5,468 nucleotides of DNA, from assembly GCA_017883355.1 (NCBI GenBank), contig JADGNS010000399.1, forward strand, positions 1-5,468, read 5' to 3'. Below the pieces are notes generated by a model. That model saw nothing but the letters and a program-made list of their open reading frames with translations, was not told the origin of the DNA and made no database searches. Positions 1 to 5,242 of the stretch are shown here, one piece after another (position 1 is the stretch's first letter; the number at the start of each line of letters is the position of its first letter). Source of the stretch: Candidatus Solibacter sp. (GTDB lineage: Bacteria > Acidobacteriota > Terriglobia > Bryobacterales > Bryobacteraceae). A program made the translations under genes and the position numbers.

Positions 1-1
1 C

Positions 2-268
2 GATACGGTCGGAACTCGGCTAGAGGCCGCGATCGCGGCTAGGGCGTTTGACAGCGTGAAGAGACACGCCATGGCCTATCTCGAAAGGCACATAGACCAA
101 TGTGGTGTCGCGGCACCGGCGCCGTGTGAGACGAATCGCGGCGTCCGGTTAAATCGTCGGCCAACGCTGCGAACACCCACCGCGGGTGCTTCGCAGATAT
201 CGATTTTCGCCCTCAGGGGAGGCGCGGCGGGCTGTATACTGAACGGAAACGGAGCCGCACCGTCATGA
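2..268 (+). CDS. Possible C-terminal end of an upstream protein (partial, 5' end outside window)
   Basis: This frame is open from the first bases to a TGA that overlaps the ATG of the next gene. The first 35 or so residues look like real protein: an Ala/Arg/Leu-rich amphipathic helix containing LEAAIAARAFDSVKRHAM followed by AYLERHI. The pattern A-I-x-x-R, then a D, then M-x-x-L resembles the last helix of FCD ligand-binding domains of GntR-family repressors. That resemblance is by eye only. From about position 115 onward the translation is Pro/Arg/Gly-rich, lacks family character, and runs through a strong hairpin (167-196) and a -10-like box. The true protein may therefore end earlier through a sequencing error, or the whole frame may be spurious. 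Third-position GC in the first 38 codons is about 63 percent, compatible with coding. Confidence 0.3.
   Translation, partial: DTVGTRLEAAIAARAFDSVKRHAMAYLERHIDQCGVAAPAPCETNRGVRLNRRPTLRTPTAGASQISIFALRGGAAGCILNGNGAAPS
167..196 (+). terminator. Strong hairpin upstream of the peptidase gene, terminator-like
   Basis: An inverted repeat pairs CTGCGAACACCC (167-178) with GGGTG-C-TTCGCAG (184-196), giving 12 base pairs with one bulged C and a 5-base loop. The four-T run (204-207) starts 8 bases downstream, so this is not a canonical Rho-independent terminator. It lies between the possible upstream reading frame and the -10-like box of the peptidase. A transcription end for the upstream gene or a regulatory stem are both possible. 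The stem is seen directly; the role is inferred. Confidence 0.35.
235..254 (+). promoter_or_regulatory. Candidate -10 box and ribosome binding site of the peptidase gene
   Basis: TATACT (235-240) matches the sigma-70 -10 consensus at five of six positions and is preceded directly by TG. No good -35 box lies 16-18 bases upstream (the sequence there is CTCAGG-like). If used, transcription would start near 247, leaving a leader of about 18 bases. GGAG (251-254) ends 10 bases before ATG 265 and is the only Shine-Dalgarno-like sequence supporting that start. Confidence 0.35.
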
Positions 269-2403
269 AGCTGAACCCGCTCATCCTCATCACCGGCTGT
301 CTGTTTGTCATGTCGGGACAGAATATGCCGCGACTCAATTATCCCGCCGCTCGGAAGAGCGGCCAGACGGACGTCTATCACGAAGTCCAAATCGCGGACC
401 CTTACCGCGGGCTAGAGAACGCCGACGCGCCTGAGACCCGGAAATGGGTGGAAGAGGAGAACGCGCTCACGCGATCGTGGGTTGGGAAGCAGCCAGACCG
501 CGGGCCGATTCGCAGGCAGCTCACCGAACTGTGGAATTACGAAAAATTCGGGACGCTTTTCAAAGCTGGTCTCCACTACTTCTACTTGTACAACACCGGC
601 CTCCAGAACCAGTCCGTGGTTTTTGTCACGGACTTGCCGAACGCGAAAGGCAAGGAACTGCTGGACCCAAACACGTATCGCAAAGACGGGACTGCGGCGT
701 TATCGGGATGGTCGGTGAGTCGGAACGGCAAACTGTACGGCTACGCCATCGCGCAGGCGGGTTCGGATTGGTCGAACTGCCGCATCCGGGACGTTGCTAG
801 CGGCAAGGACCTGCCGGATGTGATCCGCTGGACGAAGTTCAGTAACATGGCCTGGGCCACAGACGATGGAGGTTTCTACTACTCGCGCTATCCGGAGCCG
901 CCAACGGCAGAACTGCTGACCGCGGCGGCGCTCAATCAGCAGGTTTACTTCCACAAACTCGGAGATCCGCAAGCCGCCGACCGGCTGGTGTATGAACGTC
1001 CCGATCATCCGGCGTGGAGCATAGACCCGGTGCTGACCGACGACGGGCGATACCTGCTGCTGATCATTTCCAGCGGAATTCCGGGGAAGAACATGCTCAG
1101 CTTCCAGGATATGCAGTCGGCGGACCGGCGGATCGTGGACCTGATCCCGACGGAGACCGGGGGCTACCAGCCGATCGAGGCGGTGGGCTCGACGCTGTAC
1201 GTGCAGACCACCGACGGGGCGCCGCGCGGCCGGGTGATCGCGATCGACTTACAGAAGCCGGTACCCTCGAATTGGCGAGAGATCGTGCCTGAGGCTGCGG
1301 AGACGCTCGATAGCGTGCAAATGGCCGACGGAAAACTGCTGCTCGCCTACATGAGGGACGCACACGCGGCCGCGCGACTGGTGACCACGGAGGGGAAACT
1401 GGTCGCCGAGGTGGCGATGCCGGGGCTCGGCACGGCGATGTGGTCGCCAGCGCGGGTGAAGGACAAGGAGATGTTCTACGGGTTCATGACCTACACGGCG
1501 CCGACGACGATGTACCGACTCGATCTGGAGACGGGGCGCAGCGGGGTTGTGCGTCCCGTGAAACTGGCGTTCGACGCCTCGGGGTTTGAAACCACCCAGG
1601 TGTTCTACGCGAGTAAGGACGGGAGCCGCATTCCGATGTTCCTCACCAAGCGGAGAGGACTCAAGCTGGACGGGCAGAATCCGGCGTTGCTTTATGGCTA
1701 TGGCGGGTTCGACGTGCCCAATACTCCGGGGTTCAGCCCGATCATCGCGCAGTGGATCCGGATGGGCGGGGTGTTTGCCTCGGCGTGCCTTCGCGGCGGG
1801 TCGGAGTACGGCGAAGAGTGGCACCAGGCCGGGATGAGAGCGAAGAAACAGAACGTGTTCAACGACTTCATTGCTGCGGCTGAGTGGTTGATCGCTAACC
1901 GCTACACTTCGACGCCGAAGCTGGCCATCATGGGCGGCTCCAACGGCGGGCTCCTGGTGGGCGCAGTGCTAAACCAGCGGCCCGATCTCTTCGGCGCCGC
2001 CGTAGCGGAAGTCGGCGTGATGGATATGCTGCGCTTCCAGAAATTCGGTTTCGGAACACAGTGGGTGGGCGAGTACGGATCGCCCGAGAATCCCGAAGAT
2101 TTCAAGGTGCTCCGGGCGTATTCGCCGCTGCACAATATCCGCGCGGGAACCGAGTATCCGGCAGTGCTGGTGACAACCTCCGATCACGACGACCGTGTGA
2201 TGCCGGGCCACAGCCTGAAGTACGCGGCGACGCTGCAGCAGGCGCAGAAGGGCCCGGCACCGATCCTGTTGCGGGTGGAGACGCGGGCCGGACACGGTGC
2301 GGGAAAGCCGACGGCCAAACAGATCGACGAAGCGGCGGATATCCTCACGTTTCTTAAGGTGGCGCTGAAGGTGAACTGGGCCGGTGCGGTAGGCGGGGAT
2401 TAG
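265..2403 (+). CDS. Prolyl oligopeptidase (family S9A serine peptidase), probably exported
   Basis: This 712-residue protein would cleave short peptides on the carboxyl side of proline. Length and order match the family (porcine enzyme 710 residues): an N-terminal segment with DPYRGLE, a beta-propeller over roughly residues 80-430, then a C-terminal alpha/beta hydrolase domain. The catalytic triad is intact: Ser559 in GGSNGG, Asp642 in DHDDRV and His677 in AGHGAGKP. Tyr479 in YGYGGF matches the oxyanion-hole tyrosine. Trp600 and Arg644 match the residues that stack on proline and hold the substrate carboxylate side. The first 20 residues are hydrophobic after MK and look like a short export signal. 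LITGC at residues 8-12 resembles a lipobox, although the hydrophobic stretch before it is very short. The start at 265 is supported by GGAG and by this signal; ATGs at 310 and 325 are alternatives that would give a cytoplasmic form. The gene appears to be monocistronic: a stem-loop follows the stop and the next gene is 367 bases away. The family call is very secure; export is inferred. Confidence 0.94.
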   Translation: MKLNPLILITGCLFVMSGQNMPRLNYPAARKSGQTDVYHEVQIADPYRGLENADAPETRKWVEEENALTRSWVGKQPDRGPIRRQLTELWNYEKFGTLFKAGLHYFYLYNTGLQNQSVVFVTDLPNAKGKELLDPNTYRKDGTAALSGWSVSRNGKLYGYAIAQAGSDWSNCRIRDVASGKDLPDVIRWTKFSNMAWATDDGGFYYSRYPEPPTAELLTAAALNQQVYFHKLGDPQAADRLVYERPDHPAWSIDPVLTDDGRYLLLIISSGIPGKNMLSFQDMQSADRRIVDLIPTETGGYQPIEAVGSTLYVQTTDGAPRGRVIAIDLQKPVPSNWREIVPEAAETLDSVQMADGKLLLAYMRDAHAAARLVTTEGKLVAEVAMPGLGTAMWSPARVKDKEMFYGFMTYTAPTTMYRLDLETGRSGVVRPVKLAFDASGFETTQVFYASKDGSRIPMFLTKRRGLKLDGQNPALLYGYGGFDVPNTPGFSPIIAQWIRMGGVFASACLRGGSEYGEEWHQAGMRAKKQNVFNDFIAAAEWLIANRYTSTPKLAIMGGSNGGLLVGAVLNQRPDLFGAAVAEVGVMDMLRFQKFGFGTQWVGEYGSPENPEDFKVLRAYSPLHNIRAGTEYPAVLVTTSDHDDRVMPGHSLKYAATLQQAQKGPAPILLRVETRAGHGAGKPTAKQIDEAADILTFLKVALKVNWAGAVGGD

Positions 2404-2410
2404 CGGATCC

Positions 2411-2430
2411 GGTGGGTTTGTGGCCCCACC
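2411..2430 (+). terminator. Stem-loop just after the peptidase stop codon
   Basis: GGTGGG (2411-2416) pairs perfectly with CCCACC (2425-2430) across an 8-base loop, starting 7 bases after the peptidase TAG. No T run follows, so it is not a classical intrinsic terminator. It could be an RNA 3'-end stabiliser or act together with Rho. Confidence 0.35.
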
Positions 2431-2555
2431 TGGCGTAGGGGGGCTGAGAGGGATCGTACGAGACTCGATAGCTGCCCAGTCAATTGGGCGAATCGGTTGC
2501 GCACTCGAGCGCATCGGCTGGTGGCGGTTCTCACTGTAGTTGCTCCGGTTATCTC
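2431..2555. other. Non-coding spacer with two small stem-loops
   Basis: No reading frame here looks like protein on either strand; the long minus-strand frames crossing it are antisense to the peptidase and to the 2771 gene. Two short perfect stems are present: GCCCA/TGGGC (2474-2478 with 2485-2489, 6-base loop) and TGCGC/GCGCA (2498-2502 with 2509-2513, 6-base loop). They may be extra transcription-end structures for the peptidase or simply chance in GC-rich DNA. Confidence 0.4.
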
Positions 2556-2588
2556 TTGACAACCGCAGGCGATCGGATTCATCATAAT
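2556..2588 (+). promoter_or_regulatory. Promoter-like box pair, copy 1 (TTGACA ... CATAAT)
   Basis: A perfect TTGACA (2556-2561) is followed after 21 bases by CATAAT (2583-2588), then GGGTCCGA. A 21-base spacer is long for sigma-70, and at the usual 17 bases the hexamer is only TTCATC. The reason to take it seriously is that the same arrangement recurs at 5243. There TTGACA is followed by an AT-rich GATAAA at about the same distance and by TCCGA at offset 36 (37 here). In both copies the TTGACA lies exactly 215 bases from the downstream ATG. ATCGGA (2572-2577) and TCCGAT (2593-2598) form an inverted repeat around the -10-like box. An unusual sigma factor or an activator-dependent promoter would fit. 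Confidence 0.4.
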
Positions 2589-2592
2589 AGGG

Positions 2593-2770
2593 TCCGATTT
2601 TTGCATAGCTATCCGCACCACTCGAAGCAGGGGCAGCGGACAAAACGGCGACTCACCCGTTCTCGACCGGTTTCGCGCCCGGCTCCCCGCACGGTTTCCG
2701 TTAATCCCAGGTGAGTGCGTCTAACTAAGACCCAGAGGGCGCGAGCGCCGTACCCGGAAGGCGGGGTTGT
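2593..2770 (+). promoter_or_regulatory. Structured 5' leader, copy 1, preceding the small unknown gene
   Basis: This leader shares blocks with 5279-5457. One block runs from 2646 to 2668 (19 of 23 bases identical to 5331-5353, including CTCAC and CGTT). A second, AAGACCCAGAGGGCGCG (2727-2743), is 16 of 17 identical to 5417-5433. Predicted pairing by eye: ACTCACC (2651-2657) with GGTGAGT (2710-2716) closes a 52-base domain. That domain contains a CCGG/CCGG stem and an ACGG-TTT-CCGT hairpin (2691-2701). A second hairpin, GGCG/CGCC (2738-2741 with 2746-2749), lies just before the weak ribosome binding site GGCGGGG. The same long helix and pre-RBS hairpin can form in the other copy, which suggests a conserved cis-acting RNA. 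I do not recognise it as a known riboswitch class. Confidence 0.45.
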
Positions 2771-3175
2771 ATGTCTGCCGAAGAAATCGAATGGCCTTTC
2801 GAGTCCATCGAGAGCGCCTACGACTATATGGACATCCTGGCCACCACTACCTTGGAGGTAATGAGCGAACTGAAGCGGACCGGGATCAAGCCCTGCGCGA
2901 TGGCGAGCAACGCCACACGCAAGCGATCGACCTGGCAATACTTCATGCTGAAGATGCTTGGTTGGCATGTGTACAAGGGCCGGCGGATGCTGAACGATCT
3001 CCGCATTCTCCGGCGGCTGATTTTGAATGAGCGTTTGTCCGTAGAGAATGCGCGACGATGTAATCGCCCGACGACCCGCCTTCACTGGGGGAGTTGCGGG
3101 ACCCCTGAGCCAGGAGTATGTCCATGGAGAGTGTCCACTTACGTGAATCCGCTTTTGGGTACTTCAAACAGTTAG
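2771..3175 (+). CDS. Small helical protein of unknown function, first gene of a three-gene unit
   Basis: This 134-residue product has no function I recognise. Residues 1-95 look like genuine protein: an acidic N-terminus (MSAEEIEWPF), a helix over about 12-36, a basic segment (TRKRSTW) and a second amphipathic helix ending in NDLRILRRLILNER (75-88). From memory this resembles short acidobacterial hypothetical proteins that end near the equivalent of NER. Residues 96-134 are Cys/Pro/Arg/Thr-rich and look like run-on. The last 52 bases overlap the next gene in another frame, so the ancestral stop was probably nearer 3060. The ATG at 2771 is chosen because a matching start, ATGnCTGCCGA, follows the second copy of the leader at 5458. 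The ribosome binding site (GGCGGGG, 2760-2766) is weak. No signal peptide or membrane segment is seen. The protein is probably cytoplasmic and cotranscribed with the membrane and ACT-domain genes. Confidence 0.7.
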   Translation: MSAEEIEWPFESIESAYDYMDILATTTLEVMSELKRTGIKPCAMASNATRKRSTWQYFMLKMLGWHVYKGRRMLNDLRILRRLILNERLSVENARRCNRPTTRLHWGSCGTPEPGVCPWRVSTYVNPLLGTSNS

Positions 3176-3498
3176 TCCGGGCCGGATTGGACGGTATCGA
3201 TTCCGCCCGCAATGAACGCGATGGCAGGGTATTCACGCCACCGCTACAAACTGTAGTCTGGACGCCCACTGCCATCGTCGCCACTATCGGGATGCTGAGC
3301 GCCCATCTGCTCGGGAAGCGTAAGTCCGTATCCAGAGTGGCGCTGGGCGGTTTGGCCGGCAGCGTCCTCGGGTTTGGTGCGGCACTGGCGTGGGCATCAC
3401 GCGATTTTATCGGCCCGGCCGCTCGTACGGCGGTACGACGCGTGGATGCAGTCCGTGATGCACACTGGCTGGAATCACACCCGATTGACTATGCCTGA
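3124..3498 (+). CDS. Small two-pass membrane protein of unknown function
   Basis: I do not recognise the family. The 124-residue product has a soluble N-terminal part (about 1-42) and two hydrophobic segments. The first is at about 43-63 (TVVWTPTAIVATIGMLSAHLL). The second is Gly/Ala-rich, at about 72-91 (VALGGLAGSVLGFGAALAWA). A basic turn (GKRKS) separates them, so both termini would face outward and the loop inward by the positive-inside rule, although the Arg-rich C-terminal tail (RTAVRRVDAVRDAHW) argues against that and leaves topology open. The start is set at 3124 because AGGAG (3112-3116) lies 7 bases before it; the in-frame ATG at 3118 is only one base from that motif. The gene overlaps the 2771 frame by 52 bases and is followed after 20 bases by the ACT-domain gene, so the three are likely one transcript with coupled translation. 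Confidence 0.72.
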   Translation: MESVHLRESAFGYFKQLVRAGLDGIDSARNERDGRVFTPPLQTVVWTPTAIVATIGMLSAHLLGKRKSVSRVALGGLAGSVLGFGAALAWASRDFIGPAARTAVRRVDAVRDAHWLESHPIDYA

Positions 3499-3518
3499 GC
3501 GTTCAAGAGGAGGCGTCC

Positions 3519-3998
3519 GTGCCCTACCAAATCAGCCGAATCGACTATTTTCACCTGACCGTGCCGGATAAGCCCGAGGAGGGTGCACGCGTCTGGGCGG
3601 CACTGCAGGGTGCCGGAGTCAACCTGCTGGGCATCTCGGTTTTTCCGCACGGTGCGCGCAAATCCCAGTTGGACCTCATCCCGGAAGATAGCGGCGCCCT
3701 CAGGAAGGCGGCCAAGACCGCGGGGTTTAGGCTGGGCCGGAAGAGGACCGGTTTTCTGATCCAGGGCGAAGATCGGCCGGGAGCAGTGGCCGATGCTGCC
3801 AACAGATTGGCCGCAGCGAACATCCACATGATTTCGGCGCAGGTGTTCTGCGCCGGCTCGGGTCGCTGCGGAGGCATGCTGTGGGTGGGAGCGCCCGATC
3901 TGCGGAGAGCCGCCGCAGCACTGGGCGCTACGTCCTGGCAAACGCCGAAGCTCGTTTCGAAGCCGGCCGACTACCCAAGCCCGTTTGATGGGCAATGA
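3519..3998 (+). CDS. Tandem ACT-domain protein
   Basis: This is a 159-residue cytoplasmic protein made almost entirely of two ACT-like domains, the beta-alpha-beta-beta-alpha-beta fold that binds amino acids or similar small ligands. The first covers about 10-70 (DYFHLTVPDKPEEGARVWAA with GVNLLGISVFP). The second, at about 78-136, has the clearer signature: FLIQGEDRPGAVADAANRLA, then NIHMISAQVF, with Asp85-Arg86-Pro87-Gly88 at the usual ligand-binding turn. No enzymatic or DNA-binding domain is attached, so a stand-alone sensor or regulatory subunit is likely; ligand and partner are not visible. The start is GTG at 3519, supported by a strong AGAGGAGG (3506-3513) five bases upstream. It is the third gene of the 2771-3998 unit, 20 bases after the membrane gene, and ends 18 bases from the convergent fabH stop. 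The fold assignment is confident; the role is inferred. Confidence 0.85.
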   Translation: MPYQISRIDYFHLTVPDKPEEGARVWAALQGAGVNLLGISVFPHGARKSQLDLIPEDSGALRKAAKTAGFRLGRKRTGFLIQGEDRPGAVADAANRLAAANIHMISAQVFCAGSGRCGGMLWVGAPDLRRAAAALGATSWQTPKLVSKPADYPSPFDGQ

Positions 3999-4016
3999 TC
4001 ACGTGTGCACGCGAGC

Positions 4017-4976
4017 TCACCATCGATATAAACTGGCACCCCAGGTCCAACCGGCGCCGATTGCCGCGAACAGGAGAAGATCGCCTGCGTGGATAAGACC
4101 GCGCCGGTTGACTTGGTCCAGGACCAACGGGACTGAGGCCCCCGCCGTGTTCGCGTACGACTCCAGGTTGGTCTGCATCAGGGAAAAAGGGGCATTGAGT
4201 GCTTCGGCGGTGCGCTTGAGGACGCGCGCCGAGGCCTGGTGAGGAATGATCATGGAGACTTCTTCGAGTCCGAGCCGGTTCAGGCAGAGAATCTGCTGAA
4301 TACACTCCGGAAGCGCGGTGGTAGCCTTCTCGTAGACCGCCTTTCCGTTCATCGTGAAGTAGGCGTCCCCCGGGAAGATCGTGAAATGATCCATTCCCTC
4401 GCCCTGGGCCCAGAGGATGCTGGCAAAGAGCCCATTCTCCCGTTCATTCCTCCCGAGTACCACGGCGCCGGCGCCGTCTCCAAAAAACACGCAGTTGCGG
4501 TGTTTCCAGTCCGTGACTTTGGAGAAGGTATCGGCGCCGATCACCAGCGCATGTTCGTAAGTGCCGTTCTGGATGAATTGCCCGGCGATCGTCATGCTGT
4601 AAAGAAAACCGGAACACACCGCCGCCACATCGAACGCGGGGCAGCAGTTAGTGATGCCCATCTTGGCCTGGGCAATGCATGCCGATGAGGGGGCTCTACG
4701 GTCGGGAGTTCCGGTGGCCACGATGATCAGGTCAATGTCGTTTGGCTCAAGCCCCGCCGAAGCGATCGCCTCCAGCCCGGCGCGGGCGGCAAGATCCGAG
4801 GTGTATTCCTCTGGTTCCGCGATGCGCCGCTCGCGAATCCCCAGCGTTTCGACGACCCACTCCGGGGAGGTTGGCAGGTTCTCCACTACTTCTTCGTTAG
4901 TCAGAATCCTGGCCGGCACATAAGAACCGGTGGAGTCGATCGAGACACTATCGAATCGGCTGTTTCGCCTTCTCAT
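4017..4976 (-). CDS. fabH: Beta-ketoacyl-ACP synthase III (FabH-like)
   Basis: This 319-residue thiolase-fold enzyme (E. coli FabH 317) would condense an acyl-CoA with malonyl-ACP to start fatty-acid or related acyl-chain synthesis in the cytosol. The Cys-His-Asn triad is complete: Cys121 in FDVAAVCSGF, His246 in IIPHQAS and Asn276 in SYANTAGAS. FFGDGAGAVVLG and the C-terminal GAGWTWGASLYRW are family hallmarks. Trp40 in TSPEW and Arg251 match CoA-contact residues of the E. coli enzyme. The position of E. coli Arg36 is Thr44 here (GI preceded by TL rather than RT), and the usual GNTSAAS is ANTAGAS, so substrate preference may differ from the housekeeping enzyme. The start is ATG at 4976; AGGAGG reads on the minus strand over 4986-4981, four bases upstream, directly followed by GGAG. 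No other fatty-acid genes adjoin, which suggests a second FabH or a specialised starter enzyme. It converges on the ACT-domain gene and has a long upstream regulatory region. The KAS III call is secure; the fabH role is less so. Confidence 0.92.
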   Translation of the reverse strand: MRRRNSRFDSVSIDSTGSYVPARILTNEEVVENLPTSPEWVVETLGIRERRIAEPEEYTSDLAARAGLEAIASAGLEPNDIDLIIVATGTPDRRAPSSACIAQAKMGITNCCPAFDVAAVCSGFLYSMTIAGQFIQNGTYEHALVIGADTFSKVTDWKHRNCVFFGDGAGAVVLGRNERENGLFASILWAQGEGMDHFTIFPGDAYFTMNGKAVYEKATTALPECIQQILCLNRLGLEEVSMIIPHQASARVLKRTAEALNAPFSLMQTNLESYANTAGASVPLVLDQVNRRGLIHAGDLLLFAAIGAGWTWGASLYRW

Positions 4977-4984
4977 CTCCCCTC

Positions 4985-5098
4985 CTATCCCGCGAAGAGA
5001 GAACCGATCGCGAAGGCAGGTTCAAGACATAGGGATGCCAGGCATCCGACGGAACCAGGGTTTTCATTCTGGAATTCCAATCCACTTGGAGTATGCAC
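4985..5098 (-). CDS. Candidate 37-residue leader ORF upstream of fabH
   Basis: A GTG at 5098 follows an eight-base perfect Shine-Dalgarno, AGGAGGTG (minus strand over 5114-5107), with 8 bases between. The frame ends in a TAG (4987-4985) that overlaps the AGGAGG of fabH, the arrangement expected for translational coupling. The peptide is soluble at first (HTPSGLEFQNENPGS), then hydrophobic with two cysteines (GCLASLCLEPAFAIGSLFAG). I recognise no family. Third-position GC is only about 46 percent, below its neighbours. A competing frame over the same bases (minus strand 5109 to 4948, GTG start, 53 residues, containing DAWHPYVLNLPS) has about 64 percent and overlaps the first bases of fabH, but its start sits inside the Shine-Dalgarno. 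At most one is likely to be translated. Confidence 0.3.
   Translation of the reverse strand: MHTPSGLEFQNENPGSVGCLASLCLEPAFAIGSLFAG
5033..5047. promoter_or_regulatory. Perfect 15-base dyad upstream of fabH (operator candidate)
   Basis: GGATGCC (5033-5039) and GGCATCC (5041-5047) are perfect inverted copies around a single central base, 57 bases before the fabH ATG. The tight centre suits a dimeric DNA-binding regulator better than an RNA hairpin, though a 5-bp stem with a 5-base loop is possible. It lies inside the candidate leader ORF. No known operator consensus is recognised. Confidence 0.35.
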
Positions 5099-5187
5099 TT
5101 CTTCGCCACCTCCTACAAGCACTAATAGAGTCTTAATATCTGAAATTGTCGTAAAAGGGGCAAACGCAGGCCCAACCTACCGCCCCC

Positions 5188-5229
5188 GAAGTGAGCATTC
5201 TCACACTTCCCGAGTTAGTTCTAATCGGG
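5188..5229. repeat. Two adjacent imperfect inverted repeats between the divergent genes
   Basis: The first (5188-5209) pairs GAAG-TGAG with CTCA-CA-CTTC around a CATT loop: 8 pairs with a 2-base bulge. The second (5209-5229) pairs CCCGA with TCGGG and then TTAG with CTAA, with one bulged G. They abut each other and stop 13 bases before the TTGACA at 5243. Each could be an operator half for the rightward promoter, a control site for leftward fabH transcription, or an RNA stem. TATAAG read on the minus strand (5237-5232) is a possible -10 for fabH, without a convincing -35. Confidence 0.35.
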
Positions 5230-5242
5230 CACTTATAACTTC

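Noticed and set aside
26..39. Perfect 14-base palindrome around GCGATCGC, with CGGCTAG repeated at 17-23 and 36-42.
   Set aside because: It falls in an Ala/Arg-rich possible coding frame in GC-rich DNA, and GCGATCG-type words recur throughout the window, so chance is the simplest explanation.
1249..1824. Long minus-strand frame (191 codons) within the peptidase gene; also 1969-2643 and 2609-3085 on the minus strand.
   Set aside because: They are antisense to well-supported genes or their leader, have Arg/Pro/His-rich compositions typical of shadow frames, and lack ribosome sites and family motifs.
2431..2455. TGGCGTAGGG and GGCTGAGAGGG look like pieces of a TPP riboswitch.
   Set aside because: The two pieces are in the wrong order, the middle conserved segments are missing, and no thiamin gene follows.
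2593..2602. Inverted repeat ATCGGA/TCCGAT followed by a T run, terminator-like.
   Set aside because: The stem is only 6 bp with a 15-base loop, and it overlaps the -10 region of the promoter-like box, so it fits part of that conserved element better.
2744..2757. GCGCCGTACCCGG in leader copy 1 resembles part of the guanidine-III (ykkC-III) riboswitch core.
   Set aside because: The flanking conserved parts that I recall for that riboswitch (the ACGAGG side and the AGGACAAGACGG side) are absent, and the match is not kept in leader copy 2.
4239..4688. Plus-strand frame of 149 codons opposite fabH.
   Set aside because: It is the complement of a clearly recognised KAS III gene and shows no protein features of its own.
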